Assembly (NCBI GenBank): GCA_028285545.1
Contig: JANQPA010000058.1
Coordinates: forward strand, 144,167 to 208,166
Source: Saprospiraceae bacterium
GTDB taxonomy: Bacteria > Bacteroidota > Bacteroidia > Chitinophagales > Saprospiraceae
Length of the DNA stretch: 64,000 nt
Reading direction: 5' to 3'
In this document: in pieces, positions 33,396 to 42,465 of the stretch
Layout of the letters: every line of letters begins with the position of its first letter
How positions within the stretch are numbered: the stretch's first letter is position 1
The notes under the pieces: generated by a model
Databases searched by the model: none
The model's input: only the letters and a program-made list of their open reading frames with translations
Told to the model about the DNA's origin: nothing
Translations under genes and position numbers: made by a program

Positions 33396-35753
33396 TTAAT
33401 TGATATATGTTCTTAAAGTAATATTAAATGCCCTTCCTGGTCGTTGCACGTTAAAATTATCGAAGGCCTGCTGATTAAAAACATTGAGGGATTCCACTGT
33501 AATGGAAAACCGATTGTCCTCAAGGGCGTAAGAAAGGCCTACATTTTGGATAAATTGAGATGGTATGGAATTCTTCAAATCCCGATTACCATCAACCGCC
33601 CAGAATAGAAAGAATTCATGTACATAACCAGCCGACCACCAAGCTGACAACCGGCTATTAGTTCCCATAAAATTCTCTTTTTGATACCTTATTTCTCCGT
33701 TTCCAAATAAATATGGGATATTGGGGAGGCGGGCATCAAAATAGCGGTCATCTACTGATCCTGTAATGTTCCTGGGGGAACGATTACGGATATCCTGGAA
33801 AGTAGCGTTGACCTTAAGTTGAAGAAAAGGGAAAGGTTTATACCGGGTTTCAAAATCAAAGCCTTTTACTCCCGCTTTTAATAAATTTTGATACTGGGCA
33901 AAAAACATGGAGGTGCGTAGCCAGATAATGTTTTCTGTAAGTCGGTAAAAAATATTAAGATCCACATCCAATTTCTCAGAGTGAAATTGTCCTCCCAGAT
34001 TTGCATTGTGACTTTGCTCCGGTTCCAAAAATGGATTTGGACGAATGAGTGTAAAATCTCCAAATAATTCAAATTCGTCAGGCAAACGAGTAGCATATTC
34101 ATATGATGCTTTAGCCAGAAATTGATCGCTTACATGGTATCGAAAAGACTGGGAGTAACCGAAATTGGAAACGGATTGCTGGTTCGGCTGGAATTCAAGG
34201 AATTGAATAGCATATCCATCCGCAGTATAAGCAAAATGTTTTATTGCTGTATAGCTTTCTAAAGCCTCGCTAAAGGTGTGTTTATAAGCCAGGCCGGTTG
34301 CATTTTTCACCAACACAGTAGGATAAGTATAATAATCTTGTCCATAAAATTCAGCCGCAATTGGATCTTCCCCAGTACGTCTAAACCAGGATGAGAATAT
34401 ATTAAGAGTGATTTGGCCTTTGTTCCAGGGATTGTAATTGACATTGAAGCGGCTTACAGCATTTCGTGAATTGAGTTTCAATAAATTTCTGGAAGCAGAT
34501 ATTTCTCCTCCATCCGTCCTTCTCCTGTTCACCTTGCCATCCCAGGTATATGCATTAAGTGTAGTATCGACAAAATGCCCTGTGGTATGGTTAATACCAC
34601 CGTACCACTTTAGATCAATGCGGGGTAAAATGTTTTGCTTTTGATAATCAACAGAAGCCCCTATTGTAGACTCTTCATAAGTTACTTCACCATAGGGTTG
34701 CGCCATTATGGCATTGTGCTGTAATTCATCGTTCAATCCGGAATACCTTGCACTTATTGTAAGCTGATCTGCATATGTTTTATCGAACACACCTGCATAC
34801 AGGTTTAAAAGATAGTTGGAAAAACGGTCATGAAAACGTCTCACAGTAGCCGGTTCAGGATTACCAAATTCATTGGGTATTTCTATATCAACCTTGAAAT
34901 TGTTATCTGAATAATTGTAAAATGAATTGATTCCCGCCAGGAAATTATTTTGGTGATTAACTACTTGACCATTTAGGTTGGTTTTATGACTGTTGAAAGA
35001 GCCAAAAGAATAAGAAGCATCCAGATAGTTACTATACTCTTTTCTGGGAACTATATTAATAGCTCCCCCTAGTGCATCTGCTCCAAGATGGACAGGCACT
35101 ACTCCCTTGTATACTTCAATTTGTTTCATCAAATTAACAGGAAGTACATTTAGGCTTAATCCCGAACCAAAGTAAGTTAATGGAACACCATCCAAAAAAA
35201 ACTTTACTTGTTTACCTGACATCCCATTAATATAGATCTCTGCATTGCTTCCAAAACCACCTGACTGACGAACATTTACCCCAGAAATCTGCTTGATAAT
35301 GTCGCTGGTGTTAACGCTTTGTGCGTATAATCCTTTTACCTCTAATACTTCAACAGTAGCCACACTCTCTTTTAAAGCCCGAGCTTCCGATTTTCCAGTA
35401 ACCGCTACTTCGTCCAAATTAATTGCTTCCTCCTTAAGCATTAAGTTGACGGATAGTTTTTGTCCTTCATTTAGATGAACAGTCTTTTGTACAGACTGAA
35501 AGCCTAAAAATGAAGCTGTGATCGAATAATTTCCTGGGCTTAGATTTTGAAAAAAGAACTGACCTTTTTCATCAGTAATGGTAGTTTTATCAGTACTGAG
35601 TTTAACATGAGCACCAGGAATTTCTTTACCAGCCTCTCCTACAACATATCCACTTATGGTTCCATTAATTGCATCATTCTGAGCAATGGAAAGACCATAA
35701 AAAAGAATAAATAAACAGGTAAAAATGTGTTTGATTTGATTTAGGAGTCCCAT
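33396..35753 (-). CDS. TonB-dependent outer-membrane receptor with carboxypeptidase-like N-terminal domain
   Basis: 785 residues. Signal peptide (about 1-24), a CarboxypepD_reg-like domain (about 29-108: ISGYVVGEAGKEIPGAHV...), a plug domain (about 120-230: EIYINGMSGKQVKFFLDGVPL, ADALGGAINIV) and a beta-barrel to the end. No SusD partner follows, so it is the transporter type used for metal complexes, siderophores or vitamins rather than a glycan SusC pair. GGAGGT six bases before the ATG is a good ribosome-binding site. Upstream are a small overlapping frame and three inverted-repeat sites. Confidence 0.92.
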   Translation of the reverse strand: MGLLNQIKHIFTCLFILFYGLSIAQNDAINGTISGYVVGEAGKEIPGAHVKLSTDKTTITDEKGQFFFQNLSPGNYSITASFLGFQSVQKTVHLNEGQKLSVNLMLKEEAINLDEVAVTGKSEARALKESVATVEVLEVKGLYAQSVNTSDIIKQISGVNVRQSGGFGSNAEIYINGMSGKQVKFFLDGVPLTYFGSGLSLNVLPVNLMKQIEVYKGVVPVHLGADALGGAINIVPRKEYSNYLDASYSFGSFNSHKTNLNGQVVNHQNNFLAGINSFYNYSDNNFKVDIEIPNEFGNPEPATVRRFHDRFSNYLLNLYAGVFDKTYADQLTISARYSGLNDELQHNAIMAQPYGEVTYEESTIGASVDYQKQNILPRIDLKWYGGINHTTGHFVDTTLNAYTWDGKVNRRRTDGGEISASRNLLKLNSRNAVSRFNVNYNPWNKGQITLNIFSSWFRRTGEDPIAAEFYGQDYYTYPTVLVKNATGLAYKHTFSEALESYTAIKHFAYTADGYAIQFLEFQPNQQSVSNFGYSQSFRYHVSDQFLAKASYEYATRLPDEFELFGDFTLIRPNPFLEPEQSHNANLGGQFHSEKLDVDLNIFYRLTENIIWLRTSMFFAQYQNLLKAGVKGFDFETRYKPFPFLQLKVNATFQDIRNRSPRNITGSVDDRYFDARLPNIPYLFGNGEIRYQKENFMGTNSRLSAWWSAGYVHEFFLFWAVDGNRDLKNSIPSQFIQNVGLSYALEDNRFSITVESLNVFNQQAFDNFNVQRPGRAFNITLRTYIN

Positions 35754-35903
35754 AAAATTACCTCCATGGGCATTTTACTTGTGATGTCTAGTCGAGTTAA
35801 TTTTCGGTATTGCTCTTTGATTTCTTCAGGTTTAATTTTTTGGTTAAAATTTGAATTCCCTAATTAACCGGTATGATTTATCAATACTACATTTCTTTAT
35901 CAT
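35741..35903 (-). CDS. Possible small gene ahead of the TonB receptor, 53 codons if a +1 shift at 35846-35849 is made
   Basis: An ATG at 35903 follows a strong ribosome-binding site (AGGAGG). The frame runs 19 codons (MIKKCSIDKSYRLIREFKF) and stops at TAA (35844-35846). The stop follows TTT, and the four T bases allow a +1 slip of TTT onto TTT, after which the reading continues for 34 sense codons (NQKIKPEEIKEQYRK... ending MEVILWDS) and stops inside the receptor start, overlapping it by 13 bases. The downstream part is open, charged and protein-like but has no start of its own. Explanations: programmed +1 frameshift, a real or sequencing indel in the T-run, or a short leader peptide with a chance open frame. 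No domain recognised. Confidence 0.4.
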
Positions 35904-35920
35904 TACTCCTCCTAATTTAA

Positions 35921-35935
35921 TGCAACAACGTTTCA
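35921..35935. promoter_or_regulatory. Inverted-repeat site 1 (TGCAAC-N3-GTTTCA)
   Basis: TGCAACAACGTTTCA matches the palindrome TGCAAC-N3-GTTGCA with one mismatch. It ends 18 bases before the small ORF on the receptor side. Confidence 0.55.
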
Positions 35936-35958
35936 AAAGTAATCATTTTAATCTTTAA

Positions 35959-35973
35959 TGCAAATGAGTTGCA
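35959..35973. promoter_or_regulatory. Inverted-repeat site 2 (TGCAAA-N3-GTTGCA)
   Basis: TGCAAATGAGTTGCA; flanking TTAA on both sides extends the symmetry. Middle site of three in the divergent spacer. Confidence 0.6.
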
Positions 35974-36047
35974 TTAATTTGTGAAAAAGATAGTAGAAAC
36001 ACAAAAAGGCCATATTTTCAAGAGAGACGCTCTGAATTAAACAAAAA

Positions 36048-36062
36048 TGCAACTCTGTTGCA
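36048..36062. promoter_or_regulatory. Inverted-repeat site 3 (TGCAAC-N3-GTTGCA, perfect)
   Basis: TGCAACTCTGTTGCA, a perfect 6-3-6 palindrome, 89 bases before the DUF5916 start codon. With sites 1 and 2 it suggests a shared repressor or activator of both divergent units. Confidence 0.65.
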
Positions 36063-36151
36063 ATAAAATTGTAATTTTACTGCATAAACCATGTTTTGCA
36101 ATAGCAAAGAAGAGCAGTCAGACAACTGCTCTTCAAACTATATGAATCGTT

Positions 36152-38356
36152 ATGAGAGTATTATCCGGCTTAATTTGTTTCTTATTTTTCAACTCCTTCC
36201 TTATTGCACAAGAAAATGGAAATTTTCCTCCTCCAGAGGAAGCTCCTATCATCAGAGCACAAAAAATAGAAGGTCCCATTAAAATAGATGGCAGGCTGTC
36301 TGAACCTGAATGGCAAAACGCTCCTATTATCTCCAATTTCTTTCGAATGGAACCTCGCCAAGGTGGGGATTATAAAAATCGAACGGAAGTTAAATTGCTA
36401 TATGATGAAAAAAACTTATACATAGGTGCATATTGCCAAGATTCCTTAGGTCAAAAAGGTATTCGTGTACAAGATTTACGGAGAGACTTTAATACCTTCG
36501 AAAATGACCTTTTTTATGTTCAACTTGATCCTCAAAACCTGAAACAGTATTGTGTTTCATTTCAAACAACCCCGTACGGAAATCAGGGAGACCTGCAGGC
36601 TTTTAATGATAACAATAGAGATAGTGATTGGAATGCGCTCTGGAAAGTGCGCACTCAAAGAACCGAGACGGGCTACTACGCAGAATTTGCTATCCCCTTC
36701 AAATCTCTACGTTATGAAAGACCCATGGAAGGAGATTCAGCAACCTGGGGAATTGTTCTAAGTCGTCTGGCCAGAAGGGATTTTGAACTCACGTCATTTC
36801 CCGCCATTCCTCAATCTTTCTCGCCCTACCGGATGACCTACGCTGCCCAATTAAAAGGTATCGAATTGCCGGAACCAAGCGCTAATGTGAGGATAGAGCC
36901 TTATTCTTTATATCAATATGAAAATGTTTCTGAAGGAAATGGAGGAACCAGTAACGGAGATATAAAAATAGGGGGGGATATTAAGTGGGCAATCAATTCC
37001 AGGTCTGTATTAGATTTTACCTTTAATACGGATTTTGCACAAGCGGATGTAGATAGAGCCGTCAATAACCTGGAACGCTTTAATATCTTTTTCCCGGAAA
37101 GAAGACAATTTTTCCTGGAAAATTCTGGTATCTGGGCAGGAGCAAATAACTCAGCAATCGTTCCCTTTTTTAGCCGTACCATCGGTTTGCAGGGTAATTT
37201 TAATGCAAAACCAGCTAGGCTTAATGCGGGCACTCGTTATACTATGCGCGATGAGAAGCGATCTATCGCAGGACTTTACATCCACCAGGCCGAAACCGCT
37301 AATTCTGCAGCAGCCAGCTTTGGGGTTGCGAGATATTTACAGAATTACGGTAAAGAAAATAATGTAGGCCTTATGCTGACTCATCGACTAGATGAAGCAT
37401 CTGCTGAATTGGGAACTTCTCAAAGTCATAACACCACCCTGACTTTGGATGGCTTAATCAGACCTAAAGATGAATGGACCCTATCCTATATGCTATCTGG
37501 AACACGAGATAATTCGAATGATACTATGGGTTTAGCCGGCCGGTTTCGTGCTGAATACTCGGCAAATGACCTTTACTTTTTTTGGACCACTAACTTCGTC
37601 TCTGAAAATTACAACCCAGATATGGGCTTTGTATTTCAAAAAAACGTTATTTGGCATAATCCAGGTGGTTTTTACATTTGGCGGCCCAAAAACATACCTT
37701 GGATAAGGCGAGCTGATCCTGGGGTATATTTTAATTATTATCATGATGCTAGAAATCCAGGAAGGTTTCAGCAAGCCAGGATTTACTTTTTTCCTATTTA
37801 CGTCTACTTTAGCGATAACAGCTTTTTTGAATATGCTATTCTACCTACCTGGCAAAATATCAACTTTGATTTTTCTCCCCTTGGATTGTCTATCCAGCAG
37901 GATGATTATTACTACCTAAGACAATATGTTCGTTTTAGAACAGACGGCTCCAAAGCCATTTCACTCAACGGTCGATTCGATTGGGGTGGTTTTTATGATG
38001 GAAAAAGAACAAGAGTCACTGCCAGTACACGCTTTGCACCTTTACCACATATAGCTTTTACTGCCGAATATGAGTATAACAACCTTCGGAATATTGGAAT
38101 TGAGAATCAAGACTTAGAGACTCACCTTGTAACTGGAGGAATACGCCTTGCCGCTAATCCACGCCTACAGCTATCTGCTTTTTACCAGTATAATTCTTTT
38201 GATGAACAAGGACGTTGGAACATTCGGGCCAGTTGGGAATACCGACCATTATCCTTTATCTATCTGGTCTTTAATGATACTCAGGTCAATAGTTTAGATC
38301 GAAATTTTAGCGAGCAACAAGTGATTAGTAAGGTCACATTTATCAGACAATTTTAA
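36152..38356 (+). CDS. DUF5916 outer-membrane protein with CBM9-like N-terminal domain
   Basis: 734 residues, signal peptide ending near LIAQ. Residues about 35-220 form a CBM9-like carbohydrate-binding fold (IKIDGRLSEPEWQNAPII, YDEKNLYIGAYCQDS, ETGYYAEFAIPFKSLRY). The rest is the DUF5916 beta-barrel region (DFTFNTDFAQADVD, FNIFFPERRQFFLENSG, many alternating aromatic strands, and a final F residue). Function unknown; surface nutrient handling is possible. Divergent from the TonB operon across the three inverted-repeat sites, so probably co-regulated. Followed by a strong terminator. Confidence 0.88.
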   Translation: MRVLSGLICFLFFNSFLIAQENGNFPPPEEAPIIRAQKIEGPIKIDGRLSEPEWQNAPIISNFFRMEPRQGGDYKNRTEVKLLYDEKNLYIGAYCQDSLGQKGIRVQDLRRDFNTFENDLFYVQLDPQNLKQYCVSFQTTPYGNQGDLQAFNDNNRDSDWNALWKVRTQRTETGYYAEFAIPFKSLRYERPMEGDSATWGIVLSRLARRDFELTSFPAIPQSFSPYRMTYAAQLKGIELPEPSANVRIEPYSLYQYENVSEGNGGTSNGDIKIGGDIKWAINSRSVLDFTFNTDFAQADVDRAVNNLERFNIFFPERRQFFLENSGIWAGANNSAIVPFFSRTIGLQGNFNAKPARLNAGTRYTMRDEKRSIAGLYIHQAETANSAAASFGVARYLQNYGKENNVGLMLTHRLDEASAELGTSQSHNTTLTLDGLIRPKDEWTLSYMLSGTRDNSNDTMGLAGRFRAEYSANDLYFFWTTNFVSENYNPDMGFVFQKNVIWHNPGGFYIWRPKNIPWIRRADPGVYFNYYHDARNPGRFQQARIYFFPIYVYFSDNSFFEYAILPTWQNINFDFSPLGLSIQQDDYYYLRQYVRFRTDGSKAISLNGRFDWGGFYDGKRTRVTASTRFAPLPHIAFTAEYEYNNLRNIGIENQDLETHLVTGGIRLAANPRLQLSAFYQYNSFDEQGRWNIRASWEYRPLSFIYLVFNDTQVNSLDRNFSEQQVISKVTFIRQF

Positions 38357-38416
38357 ATATTCAGAAACCTCAACAATAAGTTGGGCTTAGAATTTTAAGG
38401 ATTTGATTAGTTTTAG

Positions 38417-38466
38417 TTAAGTTAATAATTGAGGGCGGTGACTGCCGCCCTCAATTATTAACTTAA
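38417..38466 (+). terminator. Strong hairpin terminator after DUF5916
   Basis: 22-bp perfect stem (38417-38438 with 38445-38466), loop TGACTG, GC core GAGGGCGG, ending in AAATTT. A damaged relative of its core (CGGTGACTGCCACC) is at 46011-46024. Confidence 0.88.
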
Positions 38467-38509
38467 ATTTGCCCATACCCTTAAGAAAAGGTGATTAAAA
38501 TAAATTCGA

Positions 38510-39244
38510 ATGCTAAAATTCTTTAAAAGAATTAGAAAGAATTTGCTGAAGCAAGGAAACTTAAAAAGTTATCTTTTTTATTCCATTGGAGAAATATTAC
38601 TTGTAATGATTGGTATTTTACTAGCCTTACAAGTCAATAACTGGAACGAAAAAAGGCAAGAGAAAAAACTAGAAGTCAAATTATTACAAGGCTTAATGTC
38701 TGATTTGAATGGCTCCATTAATGATATGTCCCGGACATTAAGAACAGATTCCATTATGATCACCAGTGGCGAACAATTAATTCAAATCCTTGAGGACGAT
38801 ACTTCCACTTACCGCGAGTCTATGGATCAACTATTTGGATGGGTGGAAGTCTGGAGTCCCTTTGAACCCAGAATGATGACCTATGAAAACTTAAGTTCCA
38901 TTGGTTATTCCATCATCTCTAATGAGACTTTACAGTCAAATATTATTTATTTGTTTGATAATGTATATGCCACTCAAAGAACCGGTGCTGCTACTTTAAT
39001 TAGCGCCTATCCTAAGCAGCTGGATATGATTTTTAAGCACTTAAGAACCGGTAAAGATATTGTCCATAAGAAACCCAATGATTTTGAAAAAATAAAAAAA
39101 GACGAGGAATACCTCAATTACCTCAGCTATATGGTAGAAGCACGAAAAACCTTTGTGACATATTCCAAAAATACTTTAGAGCAAATGATTAAGGTGAAGA
39201 ACCAAATTGATCTGGAGTTAGCCTCCAGGTCAAAGAAAAAGTAA
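38510..39244 (+). CDS. DUF6090 family membrane protein, copy 1
   Basis: 244 residues. The N-terminus is the family signature: MLKFFKRIRKNLL, then YSIGEILLVMIGILLALQVNNWNE with a single membrane helix at about residues 22-43. The remainder is helical, charged and probably outside or inside the membrane as a coiled bundle. No function is known for this Bacteroidota family, which often occurs in tandem. It follows a terminator and precedes a second copy by 266 bases in which I see no gene. Confidence 0.85.
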   Translation: MLKFFKRIRKNLLKQGNLKSYLFYSIGEILLVMIGILLALQVNNWNEKRQEKKLEVKLLQGLMSDLNGSINDMSRTLRTDSIMITSGEQLIQILEDDTSTYRESMDQLFGWVEVWSPFEPRMMTYENLSSIGYSIISNETLQSNIIYLFDNVYATQRTGAATLISAYPKQLDMIFKHLRTGKDIVHKKPNDFEKIKKDEEYLNYLSYMVEARKTFVTYSKNTLEQMIKVKNQIDLELASRSKKK

Positions 39245-39510
39245 TATTAAACGACATCTATTCTTATAGACACTCTCTAATAGTCAAGATTTTCTCGGAC
39301 AATAACCGCATTTTCTGAAGGCTTTTGAAGTTTCAACAAATGGCTTTTAGTAGCATAAATAGTCCTTAGTTTTTTAGAACAAGTATTTGGCACTTCCCAT
39401 CCTGCGTTTACTTTGAATCTTCATGGAATTGATTAGTTTTAAAAATTGTGGTTATTTGGCTCCTTCCTTTAGGATGTCCCTAATGGGAGTACAACATAAA
39501 ATGAAAATCA

Positions 39511-40308
39511 ATGCTAAAATTCTTTCGTCGAATCCGCCAAAACCTCCTTTCTGAAAGTAAGTTTTCTAAATACCTGGTTTATGCGGTTGGGGAAATCCTC
39601 CTTGTAATGATAGGAATTTTGCTGGCTTTACAAGTCAACAATTGGAATGAACAGAATAAAAGCAAGAAAGAGGAAATTGTATATCTGCAAAATTTTTTAA
39701 ATGACCTTACGATTGATGTAAAAAGGTTCGACTTGTCAATAGCAATTATGCAAAAGGCTAAAAACTCTATAACTTTTTTATTGGATTATATGGAGCAAGA
39801 TCTGCCTTGGAATGATTCTTTGAAATACCATTTCGGGAATACAACGGGTAATTGGACTGGTGAAATAAGTCTTAACACCTATGAAACTGTAAAATCAAAA
39901 GAATGGGGCATTATCAGTAATCCACAACTCAGGAAAGATCTTTCTGACTATTATAACTGGATGATAAACACGGTTAATATTACTCGAATGCATTATACGG
40001 ACGCCTTACTAAATATGTCAGAAAATGTGTTGCCAACAAGGTTTAATGCATTTTGGGATTCTAATTATGAAGAGTGGAAAAAAATAAATACATATGAAGG
40101 TAATACCTTCGATCCGCTAAAGCTAGTTGTCTATGCAATACCAAATAATTTTGAAGACCTCAAAAAAGATGCAGAATACCTCTATTCTTTAAGAAGCCTT
40201 CGGAACAAGTACAACTTTTACAGGGAATTACAAGATGAAAATGCAAAGTTAGTTGCGGAAAAACTGATTAAAGATATCAATATAGAATTGCGAAGGCTTC
40301 AAGATTAA
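39511..40308 (+). CDS. DUF6090 family membrane protein, copy 2
   Basis: 265 residues with the same N-terminal pattern (MLKFFRRIRQNLLSESKFSKYL, GEILLVMIGILLALQVNNWNEQ) and the membrane helix at about 24-44. The C-terminal two thirds differ strongly from copy 1, so the duplication is old. A decayed third copy is visible at 44729-44797. Function unknown. Region 40309-40595 downstream holds no intact gene. Confidence 0.85.
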   Translation: MLKFFRRIRQNLLSESKFSKYLVYAVGEILLVMIGILLALQVNNWNEQNKSKKEEIVYLQNFLNDLTIDVKRFDLSIAIMQKAKNSITFLLDYMEQDLPWNDSLKYHFGNTTGNWTGEISLNTYETVKSKEWGIISNPQLRKDLSDYYNWMINTVNITRMHYTDALLNMSENVLPTRFNAFWDSNYEEWKKINTYEGNTFDPLKLVVYAIPNNFEDLKKDAEYLYSLRSLRNKYNFYRELQDENAKLVAEKLIKDINIELRRLQD

Positions 40309-40595
40309 TAGAATCAAAAACAAGCCACCAACAAAGTATATATTATCTTTAAAGAGGCCATTTTTGAAACTGCGAAAAATGGAGTTTCAGAATTGGGTGG
40401 TATTTTGAATACTTAATGGATTCAATGGTCTCCTCGCAAGGAATAGGCAATGAATATAAGGTAAGACCATTTTGGAAGTACTTTATTTTATCCAATCAAT
40501 TTCTTTTTCAAGCGATTCAATGAGGTTTTCCACCTTAACAGGGAGTTTCAGCAGTAACGGTTTAAATTGAAAATGATACAACTTTTTTGATTCCG

Positions 40596-41126
40596 TTAAA
40601 AAATTCTCTTTAGCGTATTTTCTTTGGTTTTTATGTAATGATTAGCTACTCTGCCGATATGAGCCAATAGCAGGGCAATAAATATTTTGGCAAGAATTTG
40701 ATGCCCGGTCAAAGGTGGTACATTCATTTCTTGCGGCAAGTTGTTAAAATCTCCTGATTGTAAAGCACTTCCCGCCCCGCTTTGAATTAAAGTCACAATC
40801 CCGGAAAAGCAAAGCAAAAGAATCACAAAGTAAAAAGCATTATGTATCCAAATAATCAATTTATTGTGAAAAACACTACCTGTTTCCAAACCAGGAGGTC
40901 TTTCGTGTTTGAAGAAAATGAACACTCTAAAAAGGGTCAACAATAAAATTACAATTCCGATAGCTGCATGAGCTTTGTATAAGGTGAGTTTTGATTCACC
41001 AATTGGCAAATCACTCATATAAAAACCCATCGGGATTAATGCTAGTATTCCGGCAAAACTTAGCCAATGAATGATGATGGTAGATTTACTGTACTTTTTG
41101 CTTAAAAAAACCTCGGGCAACATCAT
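40596..41126 (-). CDS. Cytochrome b561-like membrane protein
   Basis: 176 residues with four membrane helices. Histidines in IIHWLSFAG, YKAHAAIG, TGHQILAK and LLAHIGRVANHY are placed as the heme b ligands of the bacterial b561 (YodB/CybB) family. The family oxidises quinol or passes electrons to periplasmic acceptors. Eleven bases after the flavoprotein gene and on the same strand, so it is probably its redox partner. A rearranged remnant of a second copy lies at 44258-44332. Confidence 0.88.
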   Translation of the reverse strand: MMLPEVFLSKKYSKSTIIIHWLSFAGILALIPMGFYMSDLPIGESKLTLYKAHAAIGIVILLLTLFRVFIFFKHERPPGLETGSVFHNKLIIWIHNAFYFVILLLCFSGIVTLIQSGAGSALQSGDFNNLPQEMNVPPLTGHQILAKIFIALLLAHIGRVANHYIKTKENTLKRIF

Positions 41127-41137
41127 TTGTCTTACAT

Positions 41138-42436
41138 TTATCTGAAAGCAAATTCTTCATCATAAATATCATCCCTGCTCACCCCTTTTTGACGAAGACC
41201 TTCTATCATGCTTTCTTTCAATGCTTTTGGGCCGCAGATTAAATAGCCTTTGTTTTTATAATTGTCCGTATCTAATTGGTCTACTGTTAAAAACCCGGAC
41301 TTATCTGATGACCAGATGGTAAATTGAAAATTCGGATTGTTCTTTGTCACTTCTTGCAATTCATCAACATAAACGGCTTCCTCTTCATTGTTTACACACC
41401 AATAGAGATGTACTTTATTGGGGTGAAGGTCTTTTGCAAGCGACAGAAATGGAGTGATGCCAATACCGCCTGCAATCCAAATTTGGTCACATTCTTTAAT
41501 ATAGCTGGATGAGAAATGGCCATATGGACCTTCTAACATTGCTTTGTCACCTACTTTTACTTTACTGCTTAAGCCGTTCGTATAATCTCCCAATCCCTTG
41601 ATTGTGATCCGTATGTTATCATTATACGGATGACTGCTCATTGTAAATGGATGTTGTTCCCTTTTGCTTATGCTTGGAAAGGTGACAAACGCAAATTGTC
41701 CTGCCAAATAATCCAAATTCTTCCTTACGGGCTGCATAATAACTTCCGTGATTTGATGCCCTAAGTCCTTTACTTCCGTTATTTTATACTCTAATTTTTT
41801 ATTAAAAAAATTGAATAGGAAAGCCCTGTATATCCAAGCTGCAATTCCAATGAAAGCCATTCCAAAAACATAAATGCGGGTAATTGGCAATTCCAAGATT
41901 AAACTTTCTACTGCAAATGCATGAGCGATGGCAATCGTATAAAAAAGCCCCATTAACTTGTGGGCATTAATCCATTTGTGATAAGGTATTTTTCTTTTGA
42001 ATACAGGTAATGCGGCAAGCAATACTCCAAGCAGTATAAGAAAAAATGCAGCTGCTCCCAGAGGTATTCCTATATGAAAATCTACAGTCTTGGGTACAAT
42101 AAACACATGGGCGAGCATGAGAATAACCGCAATTGTTCCAGACCTCCTATGTATAAGGTACATTTTATCCAATCCTCCAAATATCTTTTCTATCCATTTG
42201 GCACGGGTTGCCATTAGAAAATTAAATGCAAAAACAGTAACCACCCAAGTTGAAAAAACTTCCCCAAGTATGCGATATGGGTTCTTCCATGTAACACTTG
42301 TTAAATCACTACCAAAGGTTGTTTGAGTATGAAACTCTTTGAAATTGCCCTCATAGAAATAGAGGTCTATCGCCCAGAAAAGAAAATGGATGCCGACGAT
42401 GATTGGAAAGTATATTTCCTGTTTTAAAATGCGCAT
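41138..42436 (-). CDS. Ferric-reductase-like transmembrane flavoprotein (FAD/NAD(P) binding)
   Basis: 432 residues. Six-helix ferric-reductase domain with heme histidines in YLIHRRSG, MLAHVF, INAHKLMG and AIAHAF, followed by an FNR-like FAD domain (HPFTMSSHP; EGPYGHFSS) and an NAD(P) domain (WIAGGIGITPFLSLAKDL; YLICGPKALKESM). It carries electrons from NAD(P)H through FAD and heme across the membrane. Together with b561 and the neighbouring lipoprotein it forms a small redox unit controlled, probably, by the AraC gene upstream. The acceptor, iron or other, is not shown. Confidence 0.9.
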   Translation of the reverse strand: MRILKQEIYFPIIVGIHFLFWAIDLYFYEGNFKEFHTQTTFGSDLTSVTWKNPYRILGEVFSTWVVTVFAFNFLMATRAKWIEKIFGGLDKMYLIHRRSGTIAVILMLAHVFIVPKTVDFHIGIPLGAAAFFLILLGVLLAALPVFKRKIPYHKWINAHKLMGLFYTIAIAHAFAVESLILELPITRIYVFGMAFIGIAAWIYRAFLFNFFNKKLEYKITEVKDLGHQITEVIMQPVRKNLDYLAGQFAFVTFPSISKREQHPFTMSSHPYNDNIRITIKGLGDYTNGLSSKVKVGDKAMLEGPYGHFSSSYIKECDQIWIAGGIGITPFLSLAKDLHPNKVHLYWCVNNEEEAVYVDELQEVTKNNPNFQFTIWSSDKSGFLTVDQLDTDNYKNKGYLICGPKALKESMIEGLRQKGVSRDDIYDEEFAFR

Positions 42437-42465
42437 ACTTATAGAGTTGAAAAAGATGAATTAAA

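Noticed and set aside
39405..39430. Sigma-54 promoter before the second DUF6090 gene (TTTGGCACTTCC...)
   Set aside because: Spacing between GG and the next GC is three bases too long.
40483..40636. Open stretch behind b561 on the minus strand ending KVENLIESLEKEIDWIK
   Set aside because: Protein-like at the end but without a start codon, overlapping b561 in another frame; could be a remnant, not enough to call a gene.
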